Positions 35,092 to 49,415 of a stretch of 64,000 nucleotides of DNA are shown piece by piece; position 1 is the stretch's first letter, and each line of letters opens with the position of its first letter. The translations under genes and the position numbers were made by a program. The notes under the pieces are model-generated. The model searched no databases. It saw only the letters and a program-made list of their open reading frames with translations, and was not told where the DNA came from. The stretch spans positions 5,913,501-5,977,500 of the forward strand of contig NZ_CP023865.1 of NCBI RefSeq assembly GCF_003711105.1, read 5' to 3'. The stretch comes from Actinoplanes teichomyceticus ATCC 31121 (GTDB lineage Bacteria > Actinomycetota > Actinomycetes > Mycobacteriales > Micromonosporaceae).

Positions 35092-35122
35092 GCCGGACAA
35101 GTTACCGTGCGGAGCCGCCCGG

Positions 35123-35959
35123 TCACCGGAAGGCGGCCAGATTCCGCTCCAGCCAGTCCGCGAAGGTACCCGCCGGCCGCCCCAGCACCCGCTCGACATC
35201 CGGGCTGATCCGCTGCTCGGCCGGGGTGGGCGCGCCGAGGATCGCCAGCGTCCCGTCCACCACCGGCGCCGGCATGAACCCGAGCATCTGCGCCCGGGCC
35301 TGCTCCGGGGTCTGCTCGGTGAACCGCACCGGCTCGCCCAGGGCCGCCGCGATCCGGGCGGCCCGCTGCCGGGGCGTGCTCAGCTCGGGGCCGGTCAGCT
35401 CGTACACCCGGCCGGCGTGCGCGGGGTCGCGCAGCGCCACCGCGGCCACCTCGGCGATGTCCGCCGGGTCGACCACGGGCAGCCCGACGTCACCGAACGG
35501 GGCGGCGACCGCCCGCCGCGTCCGCACCGGGTCGGCCCAGGCCAGCGTGTTGGACGCGAAGCCGCCCGGCCGCAGCACCACCCACTCCGGGCCGGCCCGC
35601 CGCACGGTGTCCTCCAGCGCCCGCAGCGGCGCGTGCGAGACCGCGTCCGGCCTGGTTCCGGCGGCCTGTGAGGAGAGCAGCACCACCCGGCGCACCCCAC
35701 CGGCGCGCACCTGCTCCAGGATGGCCGGCCCGTCCAGGTGCGCGCCGGCGCCGGAGACCAGCAGGAAGAACGCCTCCGCACCGGCCACCACCGGGCCCAG
35801 GCTGCGCGGGTCGGCCAGATCGGCCGTGCGGTGCTCCACTCCGGACGGCAGGTCGCCCGGATCATGGCGGGACACCGCCCGCACCCGCACGCCGGCCTCG
35901 GCCAGCGCCCGCACCAGCGGCCGCCCGACGTTGCCGGTCGCGCCCGTCACCACGTACAT
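35123..35959 (-). CDS. NAD(P)-binding NmrA-like reductase
   Basis: 278 residues with an atypical short-chain dehydrogenase (NmrA/QOR2) fold. GATGNVG is the dinucleotide motif in the first strand (residues 6-12) and VVLLSSQAA sits in the third region. Such enzymes reduce quinones or act as redox sensors. It is divergent from an HxlR regulator with a shared operator (36021-36030), a common arrangement in which HxlR represses the reductase until an electrophile or quinone arrives. Confidence 0.9.
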   Translation of the reverse strand: MYVVTGATGNVGRPLVRALAEAGVRVRAVSRHDPGDLPSGVEHRTADLADPRSLGPVVAGAEAFFLLVSGAGAHLDGPAILEQVRAGGVRRVVLLSSQAAGTRPDAVSHAPLRALEDTVRRAGPEWVVLRPGGFASNTLAWADPVRTRRAVAAPFGDVGLPVVDPADIAEVAAVALRDPAHAGRVYELTGPELSTPRQRAARIAAALGEPVRFTEQTPEQARAQMLGFMPAPVVDGTLAILGAPTPAEQRISPDVERVLGRPAGTFADWLERNLAAFR

Positions 35960-36020
35960 CTCGTACCCCCTCCGCGGTCCCGTGTGGACCGACCGGAGGA
36001 CGCTAACAGCCTGGATATAG

Positions 36021-36030
36021 TAGGTACCTA
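36021..36030. promoter_or_regulatory. Probable HxlR operator, perfect palindrome
   Basis: TAGGTACCTA is a perfect 10-base palindrome midway between the divergent reductase (start 35959) and HxlR gene (start 36076). On the minus strand the adjoining TACTAT could be a -10 element for the reductase and overlaps the palindrome, which would allow repression. HxlR/MarR-like dimers usually bind such short GTAC-centred palindromes; the assignment rests on location and symmetry. Confidence 0.65.
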
Positions 36031-36075
36031 GGAGAAAGTGGCTACCCGTTGGTGATCAATCCGAGGAGGAACCCG

Positions 36076-36441
36076 ATGACCGACCCGGAGCAGGCCTGCC
36101 CGATCGGGCCGGTGATCGACATCGTCTTCAGCCGCTGGACCACGCCGATCCTCTGGGCGCTCCACGAGTTCGGCCGGCAGCGTTTCGTCGAGCTGGAGCG
36201 CCGGTTGCCCACGATCACGCCGAAGGTGCTCACCCAGCGGCTGCGCCAGCTGGAACGCGACGGCATGGTCACCCGCACCTACCACCCCGAGGTCCCGCCC
36301 CGGGTGGAATATCAGATCAGCGACCTCGGTCGCAGCCTCGCGCCGCTCTTCGCCCACCTGGCCACCTGGTCCGGCGAGCATCTGGCCGACGTGGAGCGGG
36401 CCCGCGCCGCCTACGACGCGACGAAGATGCAGAAGGTGTGA
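36076..36441 (+). CDS. HxlR-family transcriptional regulator
   Basis: 121 residues with the HxlR winged helix: the conserved Cys in ACPIGPVIDIVFSRWTTPIL, then RFVELERRLPTITPKVLTQRLRQLERDGMVTR and the wing. ATG 36076 has a strong GAGGAGG site 8 bases upstream. The N-terminal cysteine (residue 7) is often the redox or electrophile sensor in this family. Divergent from the NmrA-like reductase, which it probably represses at the palindrome 36021-36030. Its 3' end overlaps the convergent VOC gene by 31 bases. Confidence 0.92.
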   Translation: MTDPEQACPIGPVIDIVFSRWTTPILWALHEFGRQRFVELERRLPTITPKVLTQRLRQLERDGMVTRTYHPEVPPRVEYQISDLGRSLAPLFAHLATWSGEHLADVERARAAYDATKMQKV

Positions 36442-36827
36442 CCGGCCGGATCGGCGTAGACCCGCAGCGGCTCCTCCGGGTCGTCGCTGCGGTCCAATCG
36501 CAGCGTCGCGCCCAGGCTCAGGGCACGCTCGTGCTGACGGTCCAGCTCCGCCACCGACGGCACCGTGGTGTCCAGGTGCAGCTGCTGCGGGACCGCGGTG
36601 TCCGGCCAGGTGGTGGGCGCGAACGCGGGCACCTGCTGGAAGGCGAGCCGCACCCCGCCGTCGCCGCGCAGGACCAGCCAGTCGCGACCCTTCGCGTCGT
36701 CGGTCCCCGGCGCGGGCGGCTCGTCGCCGGGCCGATACCGCAGCCCGAGCAGCTGCCGGTAGAACTCGGCCAGCCCGCGCGCGTCCGGGGTGTCCAGCAC
36801 GATCGACCGTAGCTGCGGATAGCTCAC
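36411..36827 (-). CDS. VOC-family (glyoxalase-like) protein
   Basis: 138 residues, two beta-alpha-beta-beta-beta modules: SIVLDTPDARGLAEFYRQLLGL and a second QLHLDTTVPSVAELD through DPAGHTFCIFV. This is the same family as the broken gene at 6007. The substrate is unknown. It starts at a GTG and converges with the HxlR regulator, sharing 31 bases at the 3' ends. Confidence 0.88.
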   Translation of the reverse strand: MSYPQLRSIVLDTPDARGLAEFYRQLLGLRYRPGDEPPAPGTDDAKGRDWLVLRGDGGVRLAFQQVPAFAPTTWPDTAVPQQLHLDTTVPSVAELDRQHERALSLGATLRLDRSDDPEEPLRVYADPAGHTFCIFVAS

Positions 36828-36880
36828 CGACTGCCTCCTCCACGATGGGCGACGCCACCGTACTACCCGGATCCGACAGA

Positions 36881-37462
36881 ATGATCCCCGTGCTCGTCAA
36901 ATGGGTGACCTGCGAGGTCACCGACACCGACCGCTTCGCCGCCGGCCAGGCCGGCTGGTCGGCGCTGCGCGCGTGGCCGGGCCTGCTCGGGCAGGCCGGC
37001 GGCTGGAGCACCCGGCATCCGGGCCGCGCCCACGTGTTCGGCTGCTGGCGCGACCGGGCCGCCTACCACACCTTCATGGCCGCCGGTCACGACCGGATCG
37101 CCGCCGGTCAGGCCGGCACCTACCGGGCCATCGAGGTGCGGCTCTTCGACGAGGTCCACCAGCTGCGCCGGCCGCTGCCGGCCGTCCTCGCCGCGGCCTG
37201 GGTGCTGCGGTTGGCCCACGGCCCCGGGCAGCCCGGCCGCCCGCTCGACGGCGCGCCGGACGAGCCGGTCACCACGCCCGGCTTCCTCGGCGGCTGCGTC
37301 GCGGCCTCCGGCTCCGCCGGCTTCCTCGTGCTGACCGCCTGGCGGGCCACCGGGGAGCCGGTGGACACGGCCGGAGAACCGGTGGACACGGCCGGCGCGC
37401 GCCGGCCGGCCGGTGAGCCGATCCGCCTGGTTCCCGCCTGGACGGTCGGCCCGGCGGCGTGA
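36881..37462 (+). CDS. DUF4937 (YdbC-like) domain protein
   Basis: 193 residues. The N-terminal 95 or so residues match the DUF4937/YdbC-type dimeric alpha-beta barrel, with VLVKWVTCEV at the start, then WSALRAWPGLLGQAGGW and HVFGCWRDRAAYHTFM. The C-terminal half is a second, more variable region with repeats of GEPVDTAG. The function is unknown. ATG 36881 chosen. Confidence 0.75.
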   Translation: MIPVLVKWVTCEVTDTDRFAAGQAGWSALRAWPGLLGQAGGWSTRHPGRAHVFGCWRDRAAYHTFMAAGHDRIAAGQAGTYRAIEVRLFDEVHQLRRPLPAVLAAAWVLRLAHGPGQPGRPLDGAPDEPVTTPGFLGGCVAASGSAGFLVLTAWRATGEPVDTAGEPVDTAGARRPAGEPIRLVPAWTVGPAA

Positions 37463-37477
37463 CCCCCGCGCGGGTGC

Positions 37478-38728
37478 TCAGGGGCTGCGTGCCGGCAGCT
37501 CCGCGGTGCGCGGGGTGCGCTCGATCCACGCCATCACCGGGCGGACCGCCACCGCGCAGCCGGCGAAGATCCCGGCGATCACCCACCATCCCCATCCCCC
37601 GCTCTGGATCACCAGGAAGGTCAGCCCGGCCGGACCGGCCAGCCGGGTCACGCCCTGCACCGACTTGTCCAGCCCGACGTAGAGGCCGCGCTGGGCGGCC
37701 GGCGGGACCTCGACCTGCACGAACCACTGCGCGGCCGACACCCACAGCTCGGTGCCGGTGAACAGGATCACGGCCACGAGCAGCAGCGCGACGGTGAGCC
37801 AGCCGTGGGTCATGCCGGTGGCGGCGGCCACCGGGCAGGCGACCGCCGCGCTCAGCGCCGCCGCCCGGGTCAGCCGCACCACGCCGGGCATGGTGTCGGC
37901 GCCGCGGGTGGCCCGGACCTGGAACACCACGGCGAGCACGGTGTTCAGCGCGACCAGGCCGCCGAGCACCGGTTTCGGCACGTCGGTACGGGTGATCACC
38001 CACAGTTGCAGCACGTCGTTCCAGAGGATCGCGTGCAGCCAGAGGACGCCGAAGACGGCCGAGCCCGCGGTGTACGGCAGGTCACGCAGCACCCCCCAGG
38101 GGCTCGGGCGCGGGCCGTCCGGGACGGCCGCCGGCGCTACCCGCGGCATCCGGGCGACGGACAGGCCGTTGAGCGCGGAGGCGGCGGCCGCGATGAAGAC
38201 CAGCAGCAGCAGGCCGGGCCGGGAGTCCAGGGCCAGCGCCCCGGCGCCCAGGCCGGCGCCGACGCTCCAGCCGACGTTGAGATAGGCGCGGTTGAACGCC
38301 ATCACCCGCACCCGGCTCTCGGCGGGCACCGCGGCCGCCGTGTAGACCACCCGGCCGCTGGTCGACAGCGTCTCCGCGGTGGTCTGCACGCACATCAGCA
38401 GCAGGAACGGCCAGAAGCCGTGGGCCAGCGGGTAGACCGCGAACGCCACGCCGCGCACCACGGCCCCGATCGCCCAGGCCTGGCGACCGCCGATCCGGTC
38501 GGCCAGGTGCCCCAGCGGCATCGAGCCGACCAGCGCGACGAACCCGGCGGCGGAGAGCCCGACGCCGATCTGCACCGGGGTGAGTCCGACGTACAGGCTG
38601 TAGAAGACCACGCTGCCGGCGAGGAACGTGCCGGTGCCGACGCCCCACAGCGCGTTCTGCGCCGCCAGCGCCCGGGGCAGCCCCGGTGGTGGCAGGATCT
38701 TCCCGAGTGCTCTCGCTGTATCGATCAT
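37478..38728 (-). CDS. MFS transporter
   Basis: A 416-residue permease with about twelve predicted helices and the loop GHLADRIGGRQAW between helices 2 and 3. Arg/Asp positions in the early helices fit drug or metabolite efflux; the substrate is not readable. ATG 38728 chosen; an ATG at 38746 is also possible. It is divergent from the HEAT-repeat gene. Confidence 0.9.
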   Translation of the reverse strand: MIDTARALGKILPPPGLPRALAAQNALWGVGTGTFLAGSVVFYSLYVGLTPVQIGVGLSAAGFVALVGSMPLGHLADRIGGRQAWAIGAVVRGVAFAVYPLAHGFWPFLLLMCVQTTAETLSTSGRVVYTAAAVPAESRVRVMAFNRAYLNVGWSVGAGLGAGALALDSRPGLLLLVFIAAAASALNGLSVARMPRVAPAAVPDGPRPSPWGVLRDLPYTAGSAVFGVLWLHAILWNDVLQLWVITRTDVPKPVLGGLVALNTVLAVVFQVRATRGADTMPGVVRLTRAAALSAAVACPVAAATGMTHGWLTVALLLVAVILFTGTELWVSAAQWFVQVEVPPAAQRGLYVGLDKSVQGVTRLAGPAGLTFLVIQSGGWGWWVIAGIFAGCAVAVRPVMAWIERTPRTAELPARSP

Positions 38729-38894
38729 CGGGGTACATCGGATCATCCACCGCGCAGAGGGACAATGCCCCCACCGTTGCGGTAAATCTCACCGGAACCG
38801 GTACCCCACGGTCACCCGCAGTGGTGTAGCCGGGTCCGACCCCCGCCGGTGTGGTCCCGGCGGCCCGGCCGCCCGTCCCGGTACGTTCGTTCTC

Positions 38895-39809
38895 GTGCTG
38901 AACGATCTCGCGACGGTGGACTGGGCGGCACTGAGCGCGGCGGACGTGCCACACCTGCTGCGGGCGGTCGCCGGCGGTGACCGCGACGCGCTCGGCGAGC
39001 TGTCGTCGCGGCTCTGCCCGGGCGGCGTCCCCGGTGACGCGGCGGCGGCGGCCGTACCGTTCCTGATCCGCCTGCTGGACGCGCCGGCCGCCGGTCCGCA
39101 CGGCGTGCTGGTGCTGCTCACCGCCGTCGCGGACGCCCACGCCCAGCGGTCCGGGACCGGCCCGCGGCCGACCCGCGCCCGGATCGCCGGGCAGCGGGCC
39201 CCGGTGGCCGCCGCCCGTGCCGCCGTCACCGCGGGACTGCCCAGCTATCTGCGGCTGCTCGCCGCCCACCCGGACGACGACGTACGGGTCGCCGCCGCCA
39301 CCCTGGTCGGCGCGCTCGGCCCGGAGGTGGCCGGCGGCGCGTCCGCGGGGCTGCGCACCGCGTCGGTCACCGACCGTGCCGAGCTGGTGCGGGCCGCCGC
39401 CGTGCTGGCCCTGGGCGCCCGCGCGGAAACCGCCGACGACCGGCTCGCCGACCCCGCGCCGGTGGTCCGGCTCGCCGCGGCCCTGGTGCTGGCCGGCTCG
39501 GACGCGGAGGCGCCGCTGCCCGGCCCGGTGGTGCAGATCGTGGAGCGCGACGCCCCGGCCGCGCTCGGGCGGATCCCGCTGCTGCCGTCGTCCGACGACG
39601 ACCCGCTGATCTGGGTGCTGCGCGCGCTGCGCCCGCGCGGGGATCTGCAGGTGCGGCTGGTCACCGGCTGGCTGCGGCACCCGGATGCGGCGGTCCGCGC
39701 GGGCGCCGCGTACGCCGCCGGCGAGCCGCTGACGACCTGGCCCCCGGCCGCCGCGCTGCTGGCCGGCCCGCTCGCCGAGGCGTCCGGCGACCCGGCCGGA
39801 CCGCGCTGA
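38895..39809 (+). CDS. HEAT-repeat-like protein
   Basis: 304 residues, nearly all helical. Ala/Leu-rich repeats of about 35 residues recur with the signature D-D-V-R-V-A-A-A (HPDDDVRVAAATLVGALG, ADPAPVVRLAAALVLAG, HPDAAVRAGAAYAAG), as in HEAT or PBS-lyase-like repeats. This is an interaction scaffold; the partners are unknown. GTG 38895 gives the first repeat a natural N-terminus. Confidence 0.8.
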   Translation: MLNDLATVDWAALSAADVPHLLRAVAGGDRDALGELSSRLCPGGVPGDAAAAAVPFLIRLLDAPAAGPHGVLVLLTAVADAHAQRSGTGPRPTRARIAGQRAPVAAARAAVTAGLPSYLRLLAAHPDDDVRVAAATLVGALGPEVAGGASAGLRTASVTDRAELVRAAAVLALGARAETADDRLADPAPVVRLAAALVLAGSDAEAPLPGPVVQIVERDAPAALGRIPLLPSSDDDPLIWVLRALRPRGDLQVRLVTGWLRHPDAAVRAGAAYAAGEPLTTWPPAAALLAGPLAEASGDPAGPR

Positions 39810-40008
39810 CCGCCGCGGCCGGCGACCCGGCGCCGGTGTCACGGCAGCTGACCGGTGACCCCGGACGGGCGGCGGCCGGCTGGTCACCCACCCGGGCGCG
39901 GGCCACGGGTCGTACCCGAGCAGCGCCTGCACGATCGCGGTGGTGGACCGTTACCCGATCGACCGGATCCCGTCGCCGCCGGGCACGACCTGCCCGGCGG
40001 CGACAGGG
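39810..40008. other. Gap before the NUDIX gene, nothing supported
   Basis: About 200 GC-rich bases between two convergent genes, with no convincing coding frame, RNA or hairpin beyond general GC palindromes. Confidence 0.4.
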
Positions 40009-40565
40009 TCAGCCGGCGTCGCGGGAGCGGGCGGCGGCCAGCAGCCCGGCCACCGCGGCCGCGTTGGTGATCTCACCGCGCAGCACCATGGCGACCGCCT
40101 CGTCCAGGTCGACCCGGACGACCTCCAGGTCGGCCTCCTCGTCGGTGCGCGTGTGCCGCTCGTGTTCGGGGATCGCGGCCAGGTCCCGGGCCAGGAAGAC
40201 GAGCACGTGCTCGGTGCTGAAGCCCGGTGAGGTGTGCAGCTCGACCAGCCGGTCGAGGCGGCCGGCGCTCAGGTCGACCTCCTCGGCCAGCTCGCGGGCC
40301 GCGGTCACCGCCGGGTCCTCGCCCTCGACGTCGCGCAGCCCGGCCGGCAGCTCCCAGATCCGGGCGCCCAGCGCGTGCCGGTACTGCCTGATCAGCACCA
40401 CCCGGCCGGCCTCGTCGAGGGCCACCACGACGACCGCGCCCCGGTTGCGGACCACGTCGCGCTTGGCGGTGCCGCCGTCCGACATGGTCACCTCGTCGGT
40501 GAAGACGTCGAAGATCGGGCCGCGGTAACGCTCGGTGCGGGCCACCGTCTCGTGCTCGAACCCCA

Positions 40566-40566
<1 letters not shown>
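40009..40566 (-). CDS. NUDIX hydrolase, ADP-ribose-pyrophosphatase-like
   Basis: 185 residues with a Nudix box from about 91 to 115 (a G-L-R-D-V-E-G-E-D segment, then AARELAEEVDL) and the family's WELPAGL element before it. ADP-ribose pyrophosphatases hydrolyse ADP-ribose to AMP and ribose 5-phosphate. Position next to pyrG, with the ATG one base into the pyrG stop (TGATG), corresponds to Rv1700 beside Rv1699 in M. tuberculosis. Start ATG 40566. Confidence 0.92.
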
Positions 40567-45720
<5,154 letters not shown>

Positions 45721-45835
45721 CAGCGGTCTACCCCTCTCCTCGCGCGCGTCTCGCCCGGAAACGCGCCGCACGTCGGCTCCGGCTCAAGGGTTTACAGGAC
45801 CGGCCCGGGGCGGCGCCATCCGGGCCGTCCCGCGG

Positions 45836-47644
45836 TTACCTCCGCAACCGTCGCGCCAGCGTCGCCGCGAGCGGGCTCAGGTCCCGCCGGTCCAGCACGA
45901 ACGCCACGGCGACGAAGACCACGGTCACCGTCACCCCGCCCAGCATGCCCTCCAGCAGCGCGCCGAGCACCCGCGGGGTGCCCGGCAGGACCGCCGCCAG
46001 CGCGGCCACCGCACCCCACCCGGCCAGCCCGGCGGCGGCGCCGGCGAGCACCGCGGCGGCCACGGCCCGTGACAGGCCGGCGAGCGCGTCCCGCCCGGCC
46101 TGCCGCCGCACCGCCCGGACCAGCAGCGCCCCGGTCACCGACATGCCCAGCGCGTTGGCCGCCCCGAGCCCGGCCAGCTCCACCGCGCCCGAGGCGGTCG
46201 CGGTCACCACCACGACCGCGATCCCGGCGCAGAGCCACCCGGAACCGGAGGCGACCGCGGCGGCGACGGTCGCGCCGCGGGCGTACAGCGCGCGGGACAG
46301 CAGCGCGAACAACCCGTAGCCGAGCAACCCGGGCGCGAACCCGACGATGCCCGGGGCCGCGCCGCCGGCGTTCATCAGGTCGGCCGCCGGCGCCGCCAGC
46401 CCGGCGAGCGCGGCCATGCCGAGCCCGGCGAGCAGCACGATCGACCGGGCGGCGCCGGACAGCGCCCCGGCGTAGGCGTCCTCGTCGCGCCGCACCACCG
46501 CGTCCGCCAGGCGCGGGTACACCGCGGTCGCCAGCGGCACCGCGAGCACCGCCCACGGCAGCAGGAACACCGTCTGCGCGCCGTTGTACCGGGCCAGCTG
46601 CTGCGCGCCCAGCGTGACGATCAGCGCGACCACCACCTGCTGCGCGCCCACCGTCACCGCGCCGGCCCAGCCGAGCCGGACCGCCTGCCGGCCCTCGCCG
46701 CCGGGGAACCGCAACCGCGGGCGCAGCCGCAGCCGCAGCGCGCGCAGCGGGATCAGCAGACACAGCGTGAGCACGACCACGCCGGCCGAGGTGCCGGCCG
46801 AGAGGATCAGCTCGCCGGCGGCGGACAGGCCGGCGAAGTCGGTACGGGCGCCGTCCACCCCGGCGTAGGTCAGATAGGCCGTCATCACGGTCACGCTGGA
46901 CAGCAGCGGCGCGATCACCGGCCAGGCGAACCGGTGGTGCGCCTGCAACACACCGGTCAGCACGATGCCGACGCCGTAGAGCGGCAGCTGCGGCGCGAAG
47001 ATCCGCAGCATCCGGGCGGCGACCTCCTGATGCTCCGGCGGCACCCCGTGCAGCAGCCCGGTGATCGGCCCGGCCGCGAGCGCGACCACCACGGCCAGCG
47101 GAACGGTCAGCGCCAGCACCCAGGTCAGCAGCGCGGAGCTGATCCGGCCGACCCGCTCGGTGTCACCGGCGGCGACCGCGCCGGCCAGCAGCGGGACCAC
47201 GAGACTGGCCAGGGCGCCGCCGGCGACCAGCTCGAAGACGATGTTCGGCACGGTGTTCGCGGCGAAGTAGAGGTCGGGCAGGCCGCCGTGGCCGCCCTCC
47301 CCCACGGTGTAGAAGAAGACCAGGGTGCGCCCGAACCCGGCGAGCCGCGCCAGCACGGTCAGCGCGGTGATCAGGACGGCCGCACCGGCCACCTTGGCGG
47401 CGACCCCGCCGATGCCCGGCCCGGCCGGCGTGGAGGCGGCGCGCCCGCCCTCGCCCGGGCCCGCCGAGGATTCCGGCGTCCCGGGTCCGGCCGTCGCCGC
47501 GGGTCCCGGCGGCGTCGAGGATCCGGCCGGCGCCGCAGATCCCGGCGGCGCGGCAGGTCCGGCCGGCGCGGCAGATCCCGGCGGCGCGGCAGGTCCGGCC
47601 GGCGTCGCGGAGGGGGCGGCGCCGGCGTCGTTCGGGGAAGTCAC
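45836..47644 (-). CDS. MurJ-like lipid-II/oligosaccharide flippase (MOP superfamily)
   Basis: 602 residues. An N-terminal Pro/Ala/Gly-rich tail of about 78 residues with repeats of GPAAPPGSAAPA precedes fourteen predicted helices. The membrane region opens GGVAAKVAGAAVLITALTVLARLAGFGR, which is MurJ-like, and PDLYFAANTVPNIVFELVAGGAL is the helix-2 signature. MurJ proteins flip lipid-linked peptidoglycan precursors; this paralogue may flip another isoprenoid-linked glycan. GTG start overlaps the MraY-like stop (GTGA). In M. tuberculosis the murJ gene (Rv3910) lies elsewhere, so this is likely a second copy. Confidence 0.86.
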   Translation of the reverse strand: MTSPNDAGAAPSATPAGPAAPPGSAAPAGPAAPPGSAAPAGSSTPPGPAATAGPGTPESSAGPGEGGRAASTPAGPGIGGVAAKVAGAAVLITALTVLARLAGFGRTLVFFYTVGEGGHGGLPDLYFAANTVPNIVFELVAGGALASLVVPLLAGAVAAGDTERVGRISSALLTWVLALTVPLAVVVALAAGPITGLLHGVPPEHQEVAARMLRIFAPQLPLYGVGIVLTGVLQAHHRFAWPVIAPLLSSVTVMTAYLTYAGVDGARTDFAGLSAAGELILSAGTSAGVVVLTLCLLIPLRALRLRLRPRLRFPGGEGRQAVRLGWAGAVTVGAQQVVVALIVTLGAQQLARYNGAQTVFLLPWAVLAVPLATAVYPRLADAVVRRDEDAYAGALSGAARSIVLLAGLGMAALAGLAAPAADLMNAGGAAPGIVGFAPGLLGYGLFALLSRALYARGATVAAAVASGSGWLCAGIAVVVVTATASGAVELAGLGAANALGMSVTGALLVRAVRRQAGRDALAGLSRAVAAAVLAGAAAGLAGWGAVAALAAVLPGTPRVLGALLEGMLGGVTVTVVFVAVAFVLDRRDLSPLAATLARRLRR

Positions 47645-48474
47645 GCCTGCGGGGGCCGGCGGCCGAGCTCGTCGAGGCGCCGCAGCCAGGGCGTGTCGTG
47701 GATGACCTTGGTGAAGCTGACCTTCTCGCTGGCCGCGGTGAGCGAGGCCAGGGCGGCCAGCGCGGTCGCCCGGCCCAGCGTGCCGGCCCGGGCGGTGAAC
47801 GCGACGCCGAGCAGCGCGCCGAGCGCGTTCGCGCCGGAGTCGCCCAGCATGATCTCCTCGTTCAGGTCGGCCGGCAGCAGCGCCGCGCCAGCGCCCAGGG
47901 TGCCGGCGGTCATCGCCGCGCCGCGGCCCACGGCGAGCGGCGCGCCCAGCAGCAGGCCGGCCTTGAGCGCCCGGCCCGGGCGCAGGTCGAGCAGGTTCAG
48001 CAGGTTCGCCGTGCCGGCGATCACGCCCGCGCCGAGCAGCACGTCGACGCCGCGCCCGAAGGCGCCGGTCCGGCGACTGCCGATCAGCGCCGAGGCGGCC
48101 AGCCCGGCCGCGCCCACCCCGCCGATCTTGACGAGGCCGCTGGTGACCCGGCCCTCGCGCAGCGCGCCGAGGTGGCCGGCGAAACCCTTCGCGGTCTTCT
48201 GCTCCGGGCGGTTGCCGACGATGTCGTCGTAGAGGCCGACCGCGCCGCTGACCGCGCCGGCGGTCACCGCGGCGGCGGCGAGCCGGCCGGTGGGCGCGCC
48301 GGCCGCCGCGCCGAGGGTGGCCCCGGCGGCCAGGGCCGGACCACCGGCCAGGGTCACCGTCCGCCCCTGGAAGTTGGTCCGGCGCAGATCACCCGCCTTC
48401 GGGTCGCGGCGCACCCAGCCCAGCACCGTGCGCGCGACCAGTGCACCGGTTCCCAGCGAGCGGAGGAAGGCCAT
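47641..48474 (-). CDS. MraY/GPT-like phospho-sugar transferase
   Basis: 277 residues with polytopic hydrophobic segments and the MraY/WecA-family elements: AVGLYDDIVGN (the D-D pair), NLLNLLDLRPGRALK and GDSGANALGALLG. The family transfers a sugar phosphate from UDP-sugar to undecaprenyl (or decaprenyl) phosphate. It is shorter than MraY (about 360), lacking some helices, so activity is uncertain. With the MurJ-like gene downstream it could initiate a lipid-linked glycan that MurJ then flips. Start ATG 48474. Confidence 0.8.
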   Translation of the reverse strand: MAFLRSLGTGALVARTVLGWVRRDPKAGDLRRTNFQGRTVTLAGGPALAAGATLGAAAGAPTGRLAAAAVTAGAVSGAVGLYDDIVGNRPEQKTAKGFAGHLGALREGRVTSGLVKIGGVGAAGLAASALIGSRRTGAFGRGVDVLLGAGVIAGTANLLNLLDLRPGRALKAGLLLGAPLAVGRGAAMTAGTLGAGAALLPADLNEEIMLGDSGANALGALLGVAFTARAGTLGRATALAALASLTAASEKVSFTKVIHDTPWLRRLDELGRRPPQA

Positions 48475-48484
48475 GGCCGAAAGA

Positions 48485-49408
48485 CTACGGCGCGGCCGAC
48501 GGGATCAGCGAGGTGCCCCCGAGCCCGTACTGGCCGACCCGGTTCAGCACGAGGCGCTCGTGGGTGGCCATCGCGGTGGCCAGCTGGCCCTGCACGGTGC
48601 TCACGTTGTCCACCGTGGAGATCTTCTTGGCCAGGGTCGGGTCGCTGCGCACGCCGGCGACCAGGTTGCTCTCCCCGGCGCTGTCGCCGCCGACGACCAG
48701 CGGGCGGCTCTCGCTGAACTGGTCGGCCACCGTGACCGTGTTCTGCGCCTTCTTCGACGCGTCCTTGTCGGTGGCCGGCGGGCCGGCCACCAGCACGACC
48801 GCCTCGGCGCCACCGCCGGCCCCGTCGGCCACCGAGATGTAGCCGGGCTTGCTGAACGCGCTCAGCACCGCGGTCACGTCCTGCGCGATCAACGGCGTCG
48901 TCCCGGCCTGCAGGGTACGCACCAGCAACGCGCTGGCGGTCTCCACGCCGTCGCTGTTCTGCGGCAGGCCGGCCGCGGAGATGCTCGGCTGCGACGACTG
49001 GTCGGCCAGGTCGAGCAGCTCGTTGGCGTAGTTGGGGTCGATGAACCGGTCCTCCAGGGTGACCCGCGCGGTGATCGTCGCGCCGGCCACGGTCAGCATC
49101 TTCACCACGCCGTCGGCGGACTCCTTGCCGCCGGGCAGCGCCACCACCGCGATCTTGCGGCCGGCCAGCTTGCCGGTGAGCGCGAACGGCGCGATCTCGT
49201 TGGCGAAGTCCTGGTTGCGGTTGAGCTCTTCCTTGTACTGGTTCACCTGGTCACGCTTGACGTTGTTGTCCTTGTTCAGCGTGGCCAGCTGGTTGCGGAG
49301 GTTCTCCGAGACCGGGCCGTTGAGTGCGGCCGTGCCGACCACCAGGCCGATGGCCAGGGCCAGGAAGACCGCGGTGAGCGACACCACGTGGTACCGGAAG
49401 TTGATCAC
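48485..49408 (-). CDS. steB: SteB/MctB-like protein (copper transport / cell separation)
   Basis: 307 residues. A single N-terminal transmembrane helix (about 8-28) is followed by a coiled-coil (about 33-70) and an external alpha/beta domain. The family corresponds to M. tuberculosis Rv1698 (MctB, outer-membrane copper protein) and C. glutamicum SteB, which partners SteA to control RipA-type peptidoglycan cleavage. GTG start. It follows steA at 7 bases and precedes the MraY-like gene by 10 bases; this close packing places envelope genes and cell-separation control together. Confidence 0.88.
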   Translation of the reverse strand: MINFRYHVVSLTAVFLALAIGLVVGTAALNGPVSENLRNQLATLNKDNNVKRDQVNQYKEELNRNQDFANEIAPFALTGKLAGRKIAVVALPGGKESADGVVKMLTVAGATITARVTLEDRFIDPNYANELLDLADQSSQPSISAAGLPQNSDGVETASALLVRTLQAGTTPLIAQDVTAVLSAFSKPGYISVADGAGGGAEAVVLVAGPPATDKDASKKAQNTVTVADQFSESRPLVVGGDSAGESNLVAGVRSDPTLAKKISTVDNVSTVQGQLATAMATHERLVLNRVGQYGLGGTSLIPSAAP

Positions 49409-49415
49409 GACGCCC

